Origin: Flavobacterium sp.
Lineage (GTDB): Bacteria; Bacteroidota; Bacteroidia; Flavobacteriales; Flavobacteriaceae
NCBI GenBank assembly: GCA_017984035.1
Contig: JAGOAF010000002.1
Location: 1-64,000, forward strand
Length of the DNA stretch: 64,000 bases
Reading direction: 5' to 3'
Each line of letters begins with the position of its first letter. Position 1 is the first letter of the stretch. The notes beneath the pieces are model-generated. The model saw only the letters and a program-made list of their open reading frames with translations, made no database searches and was not told the origin of the DNA. Made by a program: the position numbers and the translations under genes. This document shows positions 9,503 to 17,409 of the stretch, in pieces.

Positions 9503-10075
9503 TTAATCTATTTTTATATCGTATTTGTCCAAAAGTCCTACAATACCTTGAGCTGAAAATTTTGCTTTTTTCATTGGGTTGTATTCAGGATCAATCTTGT
9601 AATTATAAGCAGTTCTAAAGTCGGCCCCAGCTAATTGAGTATCATTAAAAATAGCGTTGTCTAGGTTGCAATTGTCAAAAACCGTGTTATTTAATTGGGT
9701 GCCAATGAAACCTGTCTCTTTCATAGAACATGAAGTAAAATTGGTTTTTGGCATTTTTTTATTGGCAAACGAAGCATAATCCAAAGTACAGTCTTGAAAA
9801 CTCACTTGAAATAAAAAATCAGTACATGCATTAAAATGTATGCCTAATAATTTACAATTTTTGAAATGAACGGTTTTTAGACTTGTTCCCACAAAACTGA
9901 CCATGGATAAGTTGCAGTTAATGAATTCGCAATCCATAAAGGTATTGTTACTTAAATCCGAATTAGAAAAATCACAGTTTTTGAAAATACAATCTTCAAA
10001 TTCCCGGTGATTGATTCGGCCATTGATGGTGACTACTTTTTCAAAAGTTTTTTGGATGTTAATCAGGTTTTCCAT
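9503..10075 (-). CDS. Pentapeptide-repeat protein (Qnr/McbG-like fold)
   Basis: This is a 190-residue protein built almost wholly of pentapeptide repeats with centre Phe/Leu (CIFKN CDFSN SDLSN NTFMD CEFIN CNLSM and onward), the pattern of a right-handed quadrilateral beta-helix. The C-terminal segment 'GLLDKYDIKID' follows the helix. Known proteins of this fold include Qnr and MfpA, which mimic DNA and bind gyrase or topoisomerase IV. Whether this one does is inference. The start at 10075 overlaps the upstream stop by one base (TAATG); an upstream in-frame extension lies inside the neighbour and is not used. There is no signal peptide, so it is cytosolic. Confidence 0.85.
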   Translation of the reverse strand: MENLINIQKTFEKVVTINGRINHREFEDCIFKNCDFSNSDLSNNTFMDCEFINCNLSMVSFVGTSLKTVHFKNCKLLGIHFNACTDFLFQVSFQDCTLDYASFANKKMPKTNFTSCSMKETGFIGTQLNNTVFDNCNLDNAIFNDTQLAGADFRTAYNYKIDPEYNPMKKAKFSAQGIVGLLDKYDIKID

Positions 10076-10296
10076 TAGTCGTTGAATAAACTTTTCATAA
10101 TCGTTTTTAATCCAACAAAAAGGCAATATACTCCAAAAACACATAAGCTAATCCCAATGGCTAATACCAAATAATGCCAATTGTTTCCTTGATTCATAAA
10201 CGCATTATGAATCACAGCAGGTCCAATGAATAATAAAGGTAAAGCTCCTGATAGGTATTTAAAGGCTTTCGCCAAAAGGTCTTTGTTAGTTGCCAT
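10075..10296 (-). CDS. DUF6095-family small membrane protein
   Basis: This 73-residue protein has two hydrophobic helices, 'YLSGALPLLFIGPAVI' and 'YLVLAIGISLCVFGVYCLF', joined by a polar stretch. It matches the small Bacteroidetes family DUF6095 as I remember it. The function is unknown. Its start overlaps the stop of murQ by one base (TAATG), and its own stop overlaps the next start in the same way, so it is translated within the operon and is not a spurious ORF. Confidence 0.75.
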   Translation of the reverse strand: MATNKDLLAKAFKYLSGALPLLFIGPAVIHNAFMNQGNNWHYLVLAIGISLCVFGVYCLFVGLKTIMKSLFND

Positions 10297-11120
10297 TACT
10301 TTAGATTTTGTGTATTGTAATGATCTACTGCTTTACGAACGCTTCCGAATTGACTCAACAATTGACTGCCTTCTTCGTAAGAAACAGGAATTTCGCTTAT
10401 AATCATCTTCACTCCACGATCGACTAATTTGGCATTGCTCAATTGCATATCCACCATTTTATTGCCTTTTACTTTTCCGAGCTGAATCATTGTTGCCGTA
10501 GAAATCATATTCAATACTAATTTCTGTGCCGTTCCCGCTTTCATTCGGGAACTTCCCGTAACAAACTCTGGACCAACAATCACTTCGATTGGAAATTGCG
10601 CCGTTTGCGAAAGCGGACTTCCGGCATTACATGAAATACTTCCAGTAATGATTTTGTTTTCATTACAGGCTTGTAAACCTCCAATAACGTAGGGAGTTGT
10701 CCCTGAAGCGGCAATACCGATAACCACATCATTCGCGTTTATATTCTGTTCTTGTAAATCAATCCAAGCTTGAGTCGCATTGTCTTCTGCATTTTCTACC
10801 GCACGACGAATGGCTTTATCACCTCCCGCTATAATTCCGTTGACCAAGTCAAAAGGAACTCCAAAAGTAGGTGGGCATTCTGAAGCATCTACAATACCTA
10901 ATCGTCCCGAAGTACCAGCTCCGATATAAAATAACCGGCCACCTAGTTTCATTTTGGCTACAATTTGACGAACTAAATTTTCAATTTGCGGCAACGCTTT
11001 TTCAATAGCATGAGGAACCGTTTTGTCTTCGTTATTGATGTTAGTCAATAATTCGGTTACCGACATTTTTTCTAAATGTTCGTATTTTGAGGATTGTTCC
11101 GTGGTTTTAGTAAAAGTCAT
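10296..11120 (-). CDS. murQ: N-acetylmuramic acid 6-phosphate etherase
   Basis: MurQ cleaves the D-lactyl ether of MurNAc-6-phosphate to GlcNAc-6-phosphate and D-lactate, the key step in recycling peptidoglycan sugars. The protein has 274 residues. Its SIS domain shows 'YIGAGTSGRLGIVDASE' near residue 62, containing the catalytic Glu, then 'GIAASGTTPYVIGGL' and 'GSSRMKAGTAQKLVLN'. No MurNAc kinase, transporter or PTS gene is adjacent, so the substrate supply is encoded elsewhere. It sits in the middle of the seven-gene operon, 46 bases after the ZIP gene. Confidence 0.95.
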   Translation of the reverse strand: MTFTKTTEQSSKYEHLEKMSVTELLTNINNEDKTVPHAIEKALPQIENLVRQIVAKMKLGGRLFYIGAGTSGRLGIVDASECPPTFGVPFDLVNGIIAGGDKAIRRAVENAEDNATQAWIDLQEQNINANDVVIGIAASGTTPYVIGGLQACNENKIITGSISCNAGSPLSQTAQFPIEVIVGPEFVTGSSRMKAGTAQKLVLNMISTATMIQLGKVKGNKMVDMQLSNAKLVDRGVKMIISEIPVSYEEGSQLLSQFGSVRKAVDHYNTQNLK

Positions 11121-11166
11121 TTGGTTTGTTTTTATATGGGCTTTTAACTTTGAATTACTACTTGTT

Positions 11167-11835
11167 TTATATAAAATACGCTAATGCAAATCCTAATACG
11201 ATCATCGATATTTTAGCGATATTGAATTTGTGTCCTTCGCTACTTTCAAAGATGATAGTCGATGAAATGTGAAATAGAATTCCAATAACTACTGCCGTAA
11301 TTTCGGTATAATACGCACTTAAAAGTGGCAAATAATCCGAAAGAATTGTTCCTAATGGTGTCATAACAGCAAAAGTTATCATGAATAGAAAAATCGCTTT
11401 TTTATCCAAATTAGCATGGATGAAGAATGTAGTTAAAATAATCGCAATAGGTAAGTGGTGAATGGCAATTCCGACAGCTAAATCGTGATGGTGACCTACA
11501 GGGAAACCTTCGGCTAGCGCATGAATACACAAACTAATAAACAACAACCAAGGCATGTGTTCCATTTTGGAATGTCCATGAACATGTCCGTGTTCAGCGC
11601 CTTGGGAGAAATATTCTAAGATGATTTGGAACAAAATCCCTACCATAATGAATAATCCAATACGGCCATTTTTACTTTCGTAAATTTCTGGCAGCAAATG
11701 AATCACAGTTAAGGACAACAAAAAAGAACCGCTAAAAGCTAATAGTAATTTGAGTTTTGCTTTGTCTTTAGGTTGGAAAACCAAAGCAAAAACGTAACCT
11801 AAGATTACCGAAAGTAAGGGTAAAAGATAATTCAT
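11167..11835 (-). CDS. ZIP-family divalent metal transporter
   Basis: This 222-residue inner-membrane protein should import Zn2+ or a related divalent cation. It has about seven or eight hydrophobic helices and a cytosolic His-rich loop (EHGHVHGHSKMEH). The helix motifs 'HALAEGFPVGHHHD' and 'HHLPIAIIL' carry the metal-binding His and Glu of helices 4 and 5 in the ZIP family. The start overlaps the methyltransferase stop by one base (TAATG). Together with TerC at the end of the operon it suggests metal balance as a shared job. The exact metal is not determined. Confidence 0.9.
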   Translation of the reverse strand: MNYLLPLLSVILGYVFALVFQPKDKAKLKLLLAFSGSFLLSLTVIHLLPEIYESKNGRIGLFIMVGILFQIILEYFSQGAEHGHVHGHSKMEHMPWLLFISLCIHALAEGFPVGHHHDLAVGIAIHHLPIAIILTTFFIHANLDKKAIFLFMITFAVMTPLGTILSDYLPLLSAYYTEITAVVIGILFHISSTIIFESSEGHKFNIAKISMIVLGFALAYFI

Positions 11836-12599
11836 TATTTAAAAATCATGATTAATCGTTCGCTTTCCGTTTTATGGAATTTTTTCAATTTATAATCCCC
11901 AAAGATATCCAATAAATAGATACCTGCTTCTTCCATCATCGTTTGGAAATCTTGTAGGGTTAAAGCTTGTACTTTTTCTGTAAAATGGTAGGATTCTCCT
12001 TGATCTTCAAACTTAATTTCTTTGTAGATATGTCCGTCTTTTACATAGCGTTGGATATGAAAATCTATTCCTTCAACGGTTTTAGTTTCTTCAGGAACTA
12101 AATTAGCGATGACTTGATTTACGTTCATAAAATCAATGACTGCAAATCCGTGTTCAGTTAGGCTTTCTTTGATGGCAATCAATGTTTTTAAATTGTCGGC
12201 ATCATTTTCAAAATAGCCAAAACTGGTAAATAAATTGAAAATAGAGTCAAATTGATCATCGAATTTTTCGCGCATATCATGCACCTGAAACTGCAAACTG
12301 CTATTGCTATTTTTACTGGCTTCGGCGATGCTATTTTCAGACAAATCAGCACCAATTACATTAAACCCCAATTGATTCAAGTAAATCGCATGTCGCCCTT
12401 TTCCACAAGCTAAGTCCAAGACTTTGGCTTTCTCAGGAAGATTGAGGTAATGCGTCAAATTATCCATGAAAATTTGTGCTTCACGGTAATTGCGTTCTTT
12501 GTATAAAATATGGTAATAGGGTGTATCAAACCAGGAAGCAAACCAGTTTTGAGTAGGCTTTTGAGTAGCTGATGTAGCTGGTTTAGAATCTTCAGACAT
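11835..12599 (-). CDS. Class I SAM-dependent methyltransferase
   Basis: This is a 254-residue cytosolic methyltransferase. The SAM-binding motif I is VLDLACGKGRHAIYL near residue 60, followed by the acidic residue of GADLSE and the motif 'FTSFGYF' near residue 125. A short low-complexity N-terminus (SKPATSATQKPTQNW) precedes the domain. The substrate cannot be inferred. Motif I resembles small-molecule methyltransferases more than the rRNA enzymes elsewhere in this window. It is the first gene of the minus-strand operon that continues to terC. Confidence 0.85.
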   Translation of the reverse strand: MSEDSKPATSATQKPTQNWFASWFDTPYYHILYKERNYREAQIFMDNLTHYLNLPEKAKVLDLACGKGRHAIYLNQLGFNVIGADLSENSIAEASKNSNSSLQFQVHDMREKFDDQFDSIFNLFTSFGYFENDADNLKTLIAIKESLTEHGFAVIDFMNVNQVIANLVPEETKTVEGIDFHIQRYVKDGHIYKEIKFEDQGESYHFTEKVQALTLQDFQTMMEEAGIYLLDIFGDYKLKKFHKTESERLIMIFK

Positions 12600-12627
12600 T
12601 TATTCTTTTTCTATTAATTCAAGTCAG

Positions 12628-12635
12628 CAAATTTA
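12628..12635 (-). promoter_or_regulatory. Predicted -7 element of the methyltransferase-to-terC operon
   Basis: On the minus strand the sequence reads TAAATTTG, 28 bases before the ATG at 12599. It lies only three bases from the plus-strand element at 12639-12646, so the two divergent promoters overlap. Confidence 0.55.
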
Positions 12636-12638
12636 GTG

Positions 12639-12646
12639 TATTTTTG
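12639..12646 (+). promoter_or_regulatory. Predicted -7 element of the RlmL-type gene
   Basis: TATTTTTG on the plus strand predicts a leader of about 100 bases before the ATG at 12749. No good TTG is seen at the -33 position. The leader contains a 17-codon ORF (12686-12739) that I do not regard as a gene. Confidence 0.5.
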
Positions 12647-12748
12647 CACAAAATAATCCTATTATTTGGATTCAAAATCCGTAAAATGGGTTTTTTAGGT
12701 ACTGCTACAACCAAAATAAAGCAAAAGCAGTTGAATTGATTAGAAAAA

Positions 12749-13918
12749 ATGGAAGAAAATTTTAAAATGATTGCCAAAACCTTTTTTGGTTTTGAAGAAA
12801 TATTAGCCAAAGAATTAAGAGATCTAGGCGCACAAGATGTTGAGCAAGGAATTCGAATGGTCAGTTTTAAAGGTGACAAAGGATTTATGTACAAAGCGAA
12901 TTTGTCGTTGCGTACAGCTTTAAAAATTTTGAAACCGATTTATACTTTTAGAGCCAATAATGAAAATGCTTTGTATAAAGGAATTTCAGGTATTAACTGG
13001 TCGAAGTATTTGAATGCCAATCAAACTTTTGTGATTGATGCTACAGTTCATTCGGATCATTTTAATCATTCTGAATTTGTTTCTCAAAAATGTAAGGATG
13101 CTATTGTGGATCAATTCCGCGAACGAACAGGACAACGTCCAAGTATCGATAAGGCGTACCCTGATTTACGCATCAACATTCACATTGGTAAAGACCAAGT
13201 TTCGGTTGCTTTAGATACCTCAGGAAATTCATTGCACCAACGTGGGTACAGAACTGCTACCAATATTGCTCCTATTAACGAAGTTCTGGCAGCTGGAATT
13301 TTATTGCTTTCAGGTTGGGAAGGACAAAGTGATTTCTTAGATCCTATGTGTGGTTCTGGAACTTTTTTGGCAGAAGCCGCTATGATAGCTTGTGCTATTC
13401 CAGCCAATATCAATCGTAAAGAATTTGCTTTCGAAAAATGGAACGATTGGGACAATGATTTATTTGACCAAATTGTCAACAGTTTAATGAAAAAAGTAAA
13501 AGAATTTCATTACACAATAAAAGGATACGATAAAGCGCCAAGTGCGGTGAGTAAAGCCAAAGACAATATTCGTAATGCTAATTTGGAAGATTATGTAACC
13601 ATTGCCGAAGACAACTTTTTTGATACCGAGAAGCAATCACAAGGAAAATTACACATGGTTTTCAATCCACCGTATGACGAACGATTGGACATTCATATGG
13701 AGGAGTTTTATAAGAATATTGGCGATACATTGAAAAAAGGGTATCCAGGAACGAATGCTTGGTTTATTACAGCCAATTTAGAAGCCTTGAAGTTTGTAGG
13801 ATTGAAACCGTCTCGCAAAATCAAATTATTTAATGCGAGTTTAGAAGCCCGATTGGTAAAATACGAAATGTATGAAGGCAGTAAACGTACTAAGTTTCAA
13901 GTAGCCGATAAAGATTAA
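12749..13918 (+). CDS. THUMP-domain class I rRNA methyltransferase (RlmL N-terminal type)
   Basis: This 389-residue enzyme matches the first half of E. coli RlmL, which makes m2G2445 in 23S rRNA. It lacks the RlmK half fused in E. coli. The N-terminus resembles a ferredoxin-like region plus THUMP (about residues 1-155). A Rossmann methyltransferase domain follows with 'LDPMCGSGTFLAEAA' near 195 and the catalytic 'FNPPYDERL' near 305, the N-PP-Y motif of N2-guanine and other exocyclic amine methylases. The target is inferred from the family. A later start at residue 7 (MIAKTFFG) is possible. Two small genes follow on the same strand. Confidence 0.88.
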   Translation: MEENFKMIAKTFFGFEEILAKELRDLGAQDVEQGIRMVSFKGDKGFMYKANLSLRTALKILKPIYTFRANNENALYKGISGINWSKYLNANQTFVIDATVHSDHFNHSEFVSQKCKDAIVDQFRERTGQRPSIDKAYPDLRINIHIGKDQVSVALDTSGNSLHQRGYRTATNIAPINEVLAAGILLLSGWEGQSDFLDPMCGSGTFLAEAAMIACAIPANINRKEFAFEKWNDWDNDLFDQIVNSLMKKVKEFHYTIKGYDKAPSAVSKAKDNIRNANLEDYVTIAEDNFFDTEKQSQGKLHMVFNPPYDERLDIHMEEFYKNIGDTLKKGYPGTNAWFITANLEALKFVGLKPSRKIKLFNASLEARLVKYEMYEGSKRTKFQVADKD

Positions 13919-13929
13919 AACATTGAACT

Positions 13930-14163
13930 ATGACTAAATTACAATTAAGAGCTTTTTTATATCAGTTGGGTAGTTTTGCTATCTTGTTTATTTCATTTCG
14001 CTATTTGATTTTCAAATACACTAATTTGACCGGTTTGTTTATTCCATTCACGGCTTTTGTAGTTGGAACCATTTTGTCACCTAAATTCCAAGCAGTGAAA
14101 ACTAGGGATGGTGAAAAATTATTTATGTCTTGGCTTTTTGTTAAAGGAATTAAAGAATTGTAA
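13930..14163 (+). CDS. Small two-helix membrane protein, unknown function
   Basis: This 77-residue protein has two hydrophobic stretches, 'FLYQLGSFAILFISFRYLIF' and 'GLFIPFTAFVVGTILS', then a basic tail containing 'KFQAVKTRDGEKLFMSW'. No family is recognised. It begins 11 bases after the RlmL-type gene and is probably co-transcribed with it. The codon pattern and the tight spacing support a real gene, but nothing in the sequence gives its function. Confidence 0.7.
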   Translation: MTKLQLRAFLYQLGSFAILFISFRYLIFKYTNLTGLFIPFTAFVVGTILSPKFQAVKTRDGEKLFMSWLFVKGIKEL

Positions 14164-14207
14164 AGAATTTGCTTTCGCAAGGGATCAATTCATAACAAGT
14201 CATATTG

Positions 14208-14621
14208 ATGGGTAAAAAGAATAAAACTAAAGTAACTGAAATTCAGGTATCCGATTTTATTAATTCATTTGTTGATGATATACAAAAGCGAGAAGATAGT
14301 TTGCAACTGATTGAGTTAATGAAAAAATGGTCAGGTTTTGAACCAAAAATGTGGGGTCCCACAATTATTGGTTTTGGAAGTTATCATTATAAATATGCAA
14401 GTGGCCATGAGGGCGATTGTTTGCTTATCGGATTTTCGCCAAGAAAAAAAGCTTTTTCTCTTTATGTTTACACCCCACAACAAAATAATACTGAGCTGTT
14501 AAATAAACTAGGTAAATTTAAGATGGGTAAAGCCTGTATTTATATTAATAAATTACTCGATGTTGATTTAGATGTGTTAGAAGTTCTATGTAAATCTACT
14601 ATCCACTTTTATAGAAGTTAA
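14208..14621 (+). CDS. DUF1801 / YdhG-like protein
   Basis: This 137-residue cytosolic protein carries the DUF1801 pattern: 'WGPTIIGFGSYHYKYASG' in the middle, then 'LLIGFSPRKKAFSLYVY' and a C-terminal 'GKACIYINKLLDVD'. The fold is small alpha/beta with no known catalytic activity. The ATG at 14208 is preferred over an in-frame TTG just before it at 14205. It ends 14 bases from the convergent DUF6048 gene with no clear terminator between them. Confidence 0.82.
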   Translation: MGKKNKTKVTEIQVSDFINSFVDDIQKREDSLQLIELMKKWSGFEPKMWGPTIIGFGSYHYKYASGHEGDCLLIGFSPRKKAFSLYVYTPQQNNTELLNKLGKFKMGKACIYINKLLDVDLDVLEVLCKSTIHFYRS

Positions 14622-14635
14622 ATGATTGAAATTAA

Positions 14636-15382
14636 TTATTTTACAACCACTTTCTTCTTATAAAGTGGAATTAAATAACTTACACTGTAGTTAACACCAA
14701 TTCCGAAATTTCCATTGTAGGTCCTGTGGTAACCTGGAATATATAAATTATCAAAACCATTTGGTTTTTTGTTGGTAACCAAAGTTTTTAATTGGACACT
14801 AAATCCAACAAAGACATTGTTGAACATTTTAGCTTTTAAACCTGTAACCACTTCGATCCAGCTAGCACTCAATCCGTTGAATTGTTCACTAGCAGTAACG
14901 GCGGGTAATTCTCCCCAATACGGATGTGCATTGTAGATTTTATAACTGTTTAATTCTTGGCTAAAGCTACTCAAACCATAACGTAAACCTACCGATATGA
15001 TATTTTCCATATCCAACCAATTCTCATACATATTGTAATCGAAACCTACTTTTAAGTACGTTCCTTTGCTGTTTGAGGTCAATCGGTCGTCTAGGGTGGT
15101 TTTATTTTCATTTCCGATTTCAGCGGCTAAATAGTACTTTTTACTCCATCTAAAATCTCCTGTAAGCTCAATTCCCTTGTAGTTTTTGTCGTAAAAACCG
15201 CGACTTAACTTGAATAAATCGACACCTACTCGAAGTCCATAGCGGTCTTTTTTTACAGGAATACTATCTGGAACTTGCTCCAAATTGGATTTTACAGCAG
15301 TTTCTTCTTGGGCATGTGCCAATGTGAACATCAGCAAAAAACATAGACTAGAAGAAAAGTTTAAGATGTGTTTCATTTTCAT
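14636..15382 (-). CDS. DUF6048-family predicted outer-membrane protein
   Basis: This 248-residue exported protein has a signal peptide (MKMKHILNFSSSLCFLLMF, then LAHAQ). The mature part has regularly spaced aromatic and glycine residues ('YLAAEIGNENK', 'LKVGFDYNMYE', 'FVGFSVQLKTL', 'FGIGVNYSVSYLIPLY') that suggest an eight-stranded or similar beta-barrel. I recognise it as DUF6048, a flavobacterial family of unknown function. A start at residue 3 (15376) is also possible. Its first 35 bases overlap the end of the DUF6452 gene, so the two are translationally coupled and probably work together. Confidence 0.82.
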   Translation of the reverse strand: MKMKHILNFSSSLCFLLMFTLAHAQEETAVKSNLEQVPDSIPVKKDRYGLRVGVDLFKLSRGFYDKNYKGIELTGDFRWSKKYYLAAEIGNENKTTLDDRLTSNSKGTYLKVGFDYNMYENWLDMENIISVGLRYGLSSFSQELNSYKIYNAHPYWGELPAVTASEQFNGLSASWIEVVTGLKAKMFNNVFVGFSVQLKTLVTNKKPNGFDNLYIPGYHRTYNGNFGIGVNYSVSYLIPLYKKKVVVK

Positions 15383-15890
15383 TTTCTATGTTTGTTTTTT
15401 CTACTGAAATGTATTGGATCCATTTTGCTGAAGACGATGGGGTTGCTGTATGAATTATGGGATTACTAGGTTGTAAATCAAAAGTCGTTTTATAACCGCA
15501 TGCTCTGGATACAAAGGTGTTTTTTCTGGTGTAATTGATACGGATTTTATCTGTAAAAACTACTGCAGCATTTGAGTTACCCGAATTAAATGTAAGATGG
15601 TATGTAGTTACATCTTGATCCACTTTTAAAGGAAGAGAAATGGTACTTGCATTGGTGACATATTTTGAATCGCCAATTGCTGTAGGGCTAAAAACAATAC
15701 CTTCCGTCATTCCTTCTCCAACTACTTTCAACTGATTTACATTCTTGAGAACGCTAGGGTTGTTGCTATCATAAAAAGTTAGAACCAATCGAGGTGTAGT
15801 GATGGTATTCGCATCACAAATATCATCTTTTTCACAACTGGAGAAAAAGATGGATACGAAGGTCACTAACAGCAGGATTCCATTTTTCAT
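15348..15890 (-). CDS. DUF6452-family lipoprotein
   Basis: This 180-residue lipoprotein has lipobox FSSC at Cys19 after MKNGILLLVTFVSIFFSS. The mature part begins with the family hallmark 'CDANTITTPRLVLTFYD'. The start at 15890 is chosen because it opens the signal peptide and is four bases past the stop of rlmD; an upstream in-frame ATG lies inside rlmD. The function is unknown. Its overlap with the DUF6048 gene points to a two-part envelope module: a lipid-anchored protein plus a barrel. Confidence 0.82.
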   Translation of the reverse strand: MKNGILLLVTFVSIFFSSCEKDDICDANTITTPRLVLTFYDSNNPSVLKNVNQLKVVGEGMTEGIVFSPTAIGDSKYVTNASTISLPLKVDQDVTTYHLTFNSGNSNAAVVFTDKIRINYTRKNTFVSRACGYKTTFDLQPSNPIIHTATPSSSAKWIQYISVEKTNIENENETHLKLFF

Positions 15891-15894
15891 TTGA

Positions 15895-17307
15895 TTAACG
15901 TTTCTCCAAAAGTACAACATTTTCAACGTGATGCGTTTGCGGAAACATATCCACAGGGCGCACGCGTGTAACTTTGTATTTTTCGTCCATTAGAGCTAAG
16001 TCACGGGCTTGTGTAGCCGAGTTGCAACTCACATATACTACTTTTTGAGGTTCAATATTTAGAATTTGCTCAATAACATCTTTGTGCATTCCGTCTCGTG
16101 GCGGGTCAGTAATAATAACATCCGGTTTACCATGTTGAGCTATGAAACTTTCGTTAAAAACGACCTTCATGTCACCAACGAAGAATTCGCAATTGGTAAT
16201 CTCGTTGCGTTTGGCATTGGCTTTAGCATCACTAATGGCTTCAGGAACGCTTTCTACTCCAATTACTTTTTTAGCTTTTTTAGATACAAATTGTGCAATA
16301 GTTCCGGTTCCGGTATACAAATCATATACGGTTTCAGTTCCTGTAAGTCCAGCAAAATCCCGGGTTATTTTGTATAATTCGTAGGCTTGATCGGAATTAG
16401 TTTGGTAAAAAGATTTGGCATTAATGCTAAATTTCAAACCTTCCATTTCTTCCAAAATGTAGTCGCGACCTTTGTATAATTGGATATTCGTATCGTATAA
16501 AGTGTCGTTTGCTTTATTGTTGACTACAAATTGTAAAGAAGTAATTTGAGGGAATTTTTCATAGATGTGATCTAAAATCAATTCTCTGTTGGCTTTGTCA
16601 TCTTCAAAAAACTGAATCAACACCATAATTTCTCCAGTTGAAGCGGTACGCAACATTAACGTTCGCAACAAGCCTTCGTGGGCTCTTGGGTTGAAGAAAG
16701 TTAATCCGTTGGCATTGGCAAAAGCCCTAATTTCATTACGAATTGCATTTGACGGATCTTCTTGTAAATGACATTTGTTGATGTCCAAGATTTTATCCCA
16801 CATTTTTGGAATGTGAAATCCTAATGCATTTCTATTGCCTAAATCTTCGGTGCTTTCGATTTCTTGTTCGGTTAACCAACGGCTGTTCGAAAATGAAAAC
16901 TCCATTTTGTTTCTGTAGAAAAACTGTTTTTCAGAACCTAAAATCGGATCAAATTCAGGAAGTTCAATTTTTCCAATACGTTGCAAATGGTTTTTTACTT
17001 CGTTTTGTTTATAATACAATTGTTGGCTGTAGTTCATGTTTTGCCATTTACAACCGCCACAAACTCCAAAATGTTCACAAATAGGTTCAATTCGATGTTC
17101 TGAAAATTCATGAAATTTCACTGCTTTTCCTTCGTAAAACGCTTTGCGTTTCTTGAAAGTTTGTACATCTACCACATCTCCAGGAACTACATTTGGGATA
17201 AAGATTACTTTTCCGTCGGGCGCTTTTGCTACCGATACGCCTTTTGCACCAGCATCAAGGACTTTTATTTGATGAAAGACAACTTTGTCTGTATTTTTTC
17301 TTGCCAT
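15895..17307 (-). CDS. rlmD: 23S rRNA (uracil-1939-C5)-methyltransferase
   Basis: RlmD makes m5U1939 in 23S rRNA. The 470-residue protein has a TRAM domain at the N-terminus (to about residue 65). It has the iron-sulfur cysteines Cys77, Cys83 and Cys86 in CEHFGVCGGCKW, with a probable fourth at Cys179 (NKCHLQ). The SAM-binding motif is 'VYDLYTGTGTIAQF', then 'ITDPPRDGMH' and the catalytic Cys in 'YVSCNSATQARDL'. The intact cluster and length fit RlmD rather than TrmA, although RlmCD-type dual specificity is possible. It is divergent from tgt and first in an operon with the DUF6452/DUF6048 pair. Confidence 0.9.
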   Translation of the reverse strand: MARKNTDKVVFHQIKVLDAGAKGVSVAKAPDGKVIFIPNVVPGDVVDVQTFKKRKAFYEGKAVKFHEFSEHRIEPICEHFGVCGGCKWQNMNYSQQLYYKQNEVKNHLQRIGKIELPEFDPILGSEKQFFYRNKMEFSFSNSRWLTEQEIESTEDLGNRNALGFHIPKMWDKILDINKCHLQEDPSNAIRNEIRAFANANGLTFFNPRAHEGLLRTLMLRTASTGEIMVLIQFFEDDKANRELILDHIYEKFPQITSLQFVVNNKANDTLYDTNIQLYKGRDYILEEMEGLKFSINAKSFYQTNSDQAYELYKITRDFAGLTGTETVYDLYTGTGTIAQFVSKKAKKVIGVESVPEAISDAKANAKRNEITNCEFFVGDMKVVFNESFIAQHGKPDVIITDPPRDGMHKDVIEQILNIEPQKVVYVSCNSATQARDLALMDEKYKVTRVRPVDMFPQTHHVENVVLLEKR

Positions 17308-17311
17308 AGCG

Positions 17312-17319
17312 CAAAAATA
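17312..17319 (-). promoter_or_regulatory. Predicted -7 element of rlmD
   Basis: The minus strand reads TATTTTTG, and its final G is only four bases before the rlmD ATG. If used, the transcript would start at or next to the start codon. A TTG at 17346-17344 lies 24 bases upstream. Confidence 0.5.
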
Positions 17320-17382
17320 AGTGTTTGAATGGTTTTATAAATTCAATTTGGCAAAATTTTTTAAAAAGGATTCAAATTAGCC

Positions 17383-17390
17383 TATCTTTG
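17383..17390 (+). promoter_or_regulatory. Predicted -7 element of tgt
   Basis: TATCTTTG is followed by 19 bases and then the tgt ATG, giving a leader of about 16 bases. It faces away from the rlmD promoter in the same 102-base gap. Confidence 0.6.
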
Positions 17391-17409
17391 CCGACTGAAA
17401 AAAGCCAAT

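Noticed and set aside
12686..12739. 17-codon ORF in the leader of the RlmL-type gene
   Set aside because: It is too short, without codon evidence or family similarity. A regulatory leader peptide is conceivable but unsupported.
15348..15382. Overlap of the DUF6452 and DUF6048 genes as a frameshift
   Set aside because: Each frame has its own export signal and intact family sequence, so they are two overlapping genes and not one broken gene.
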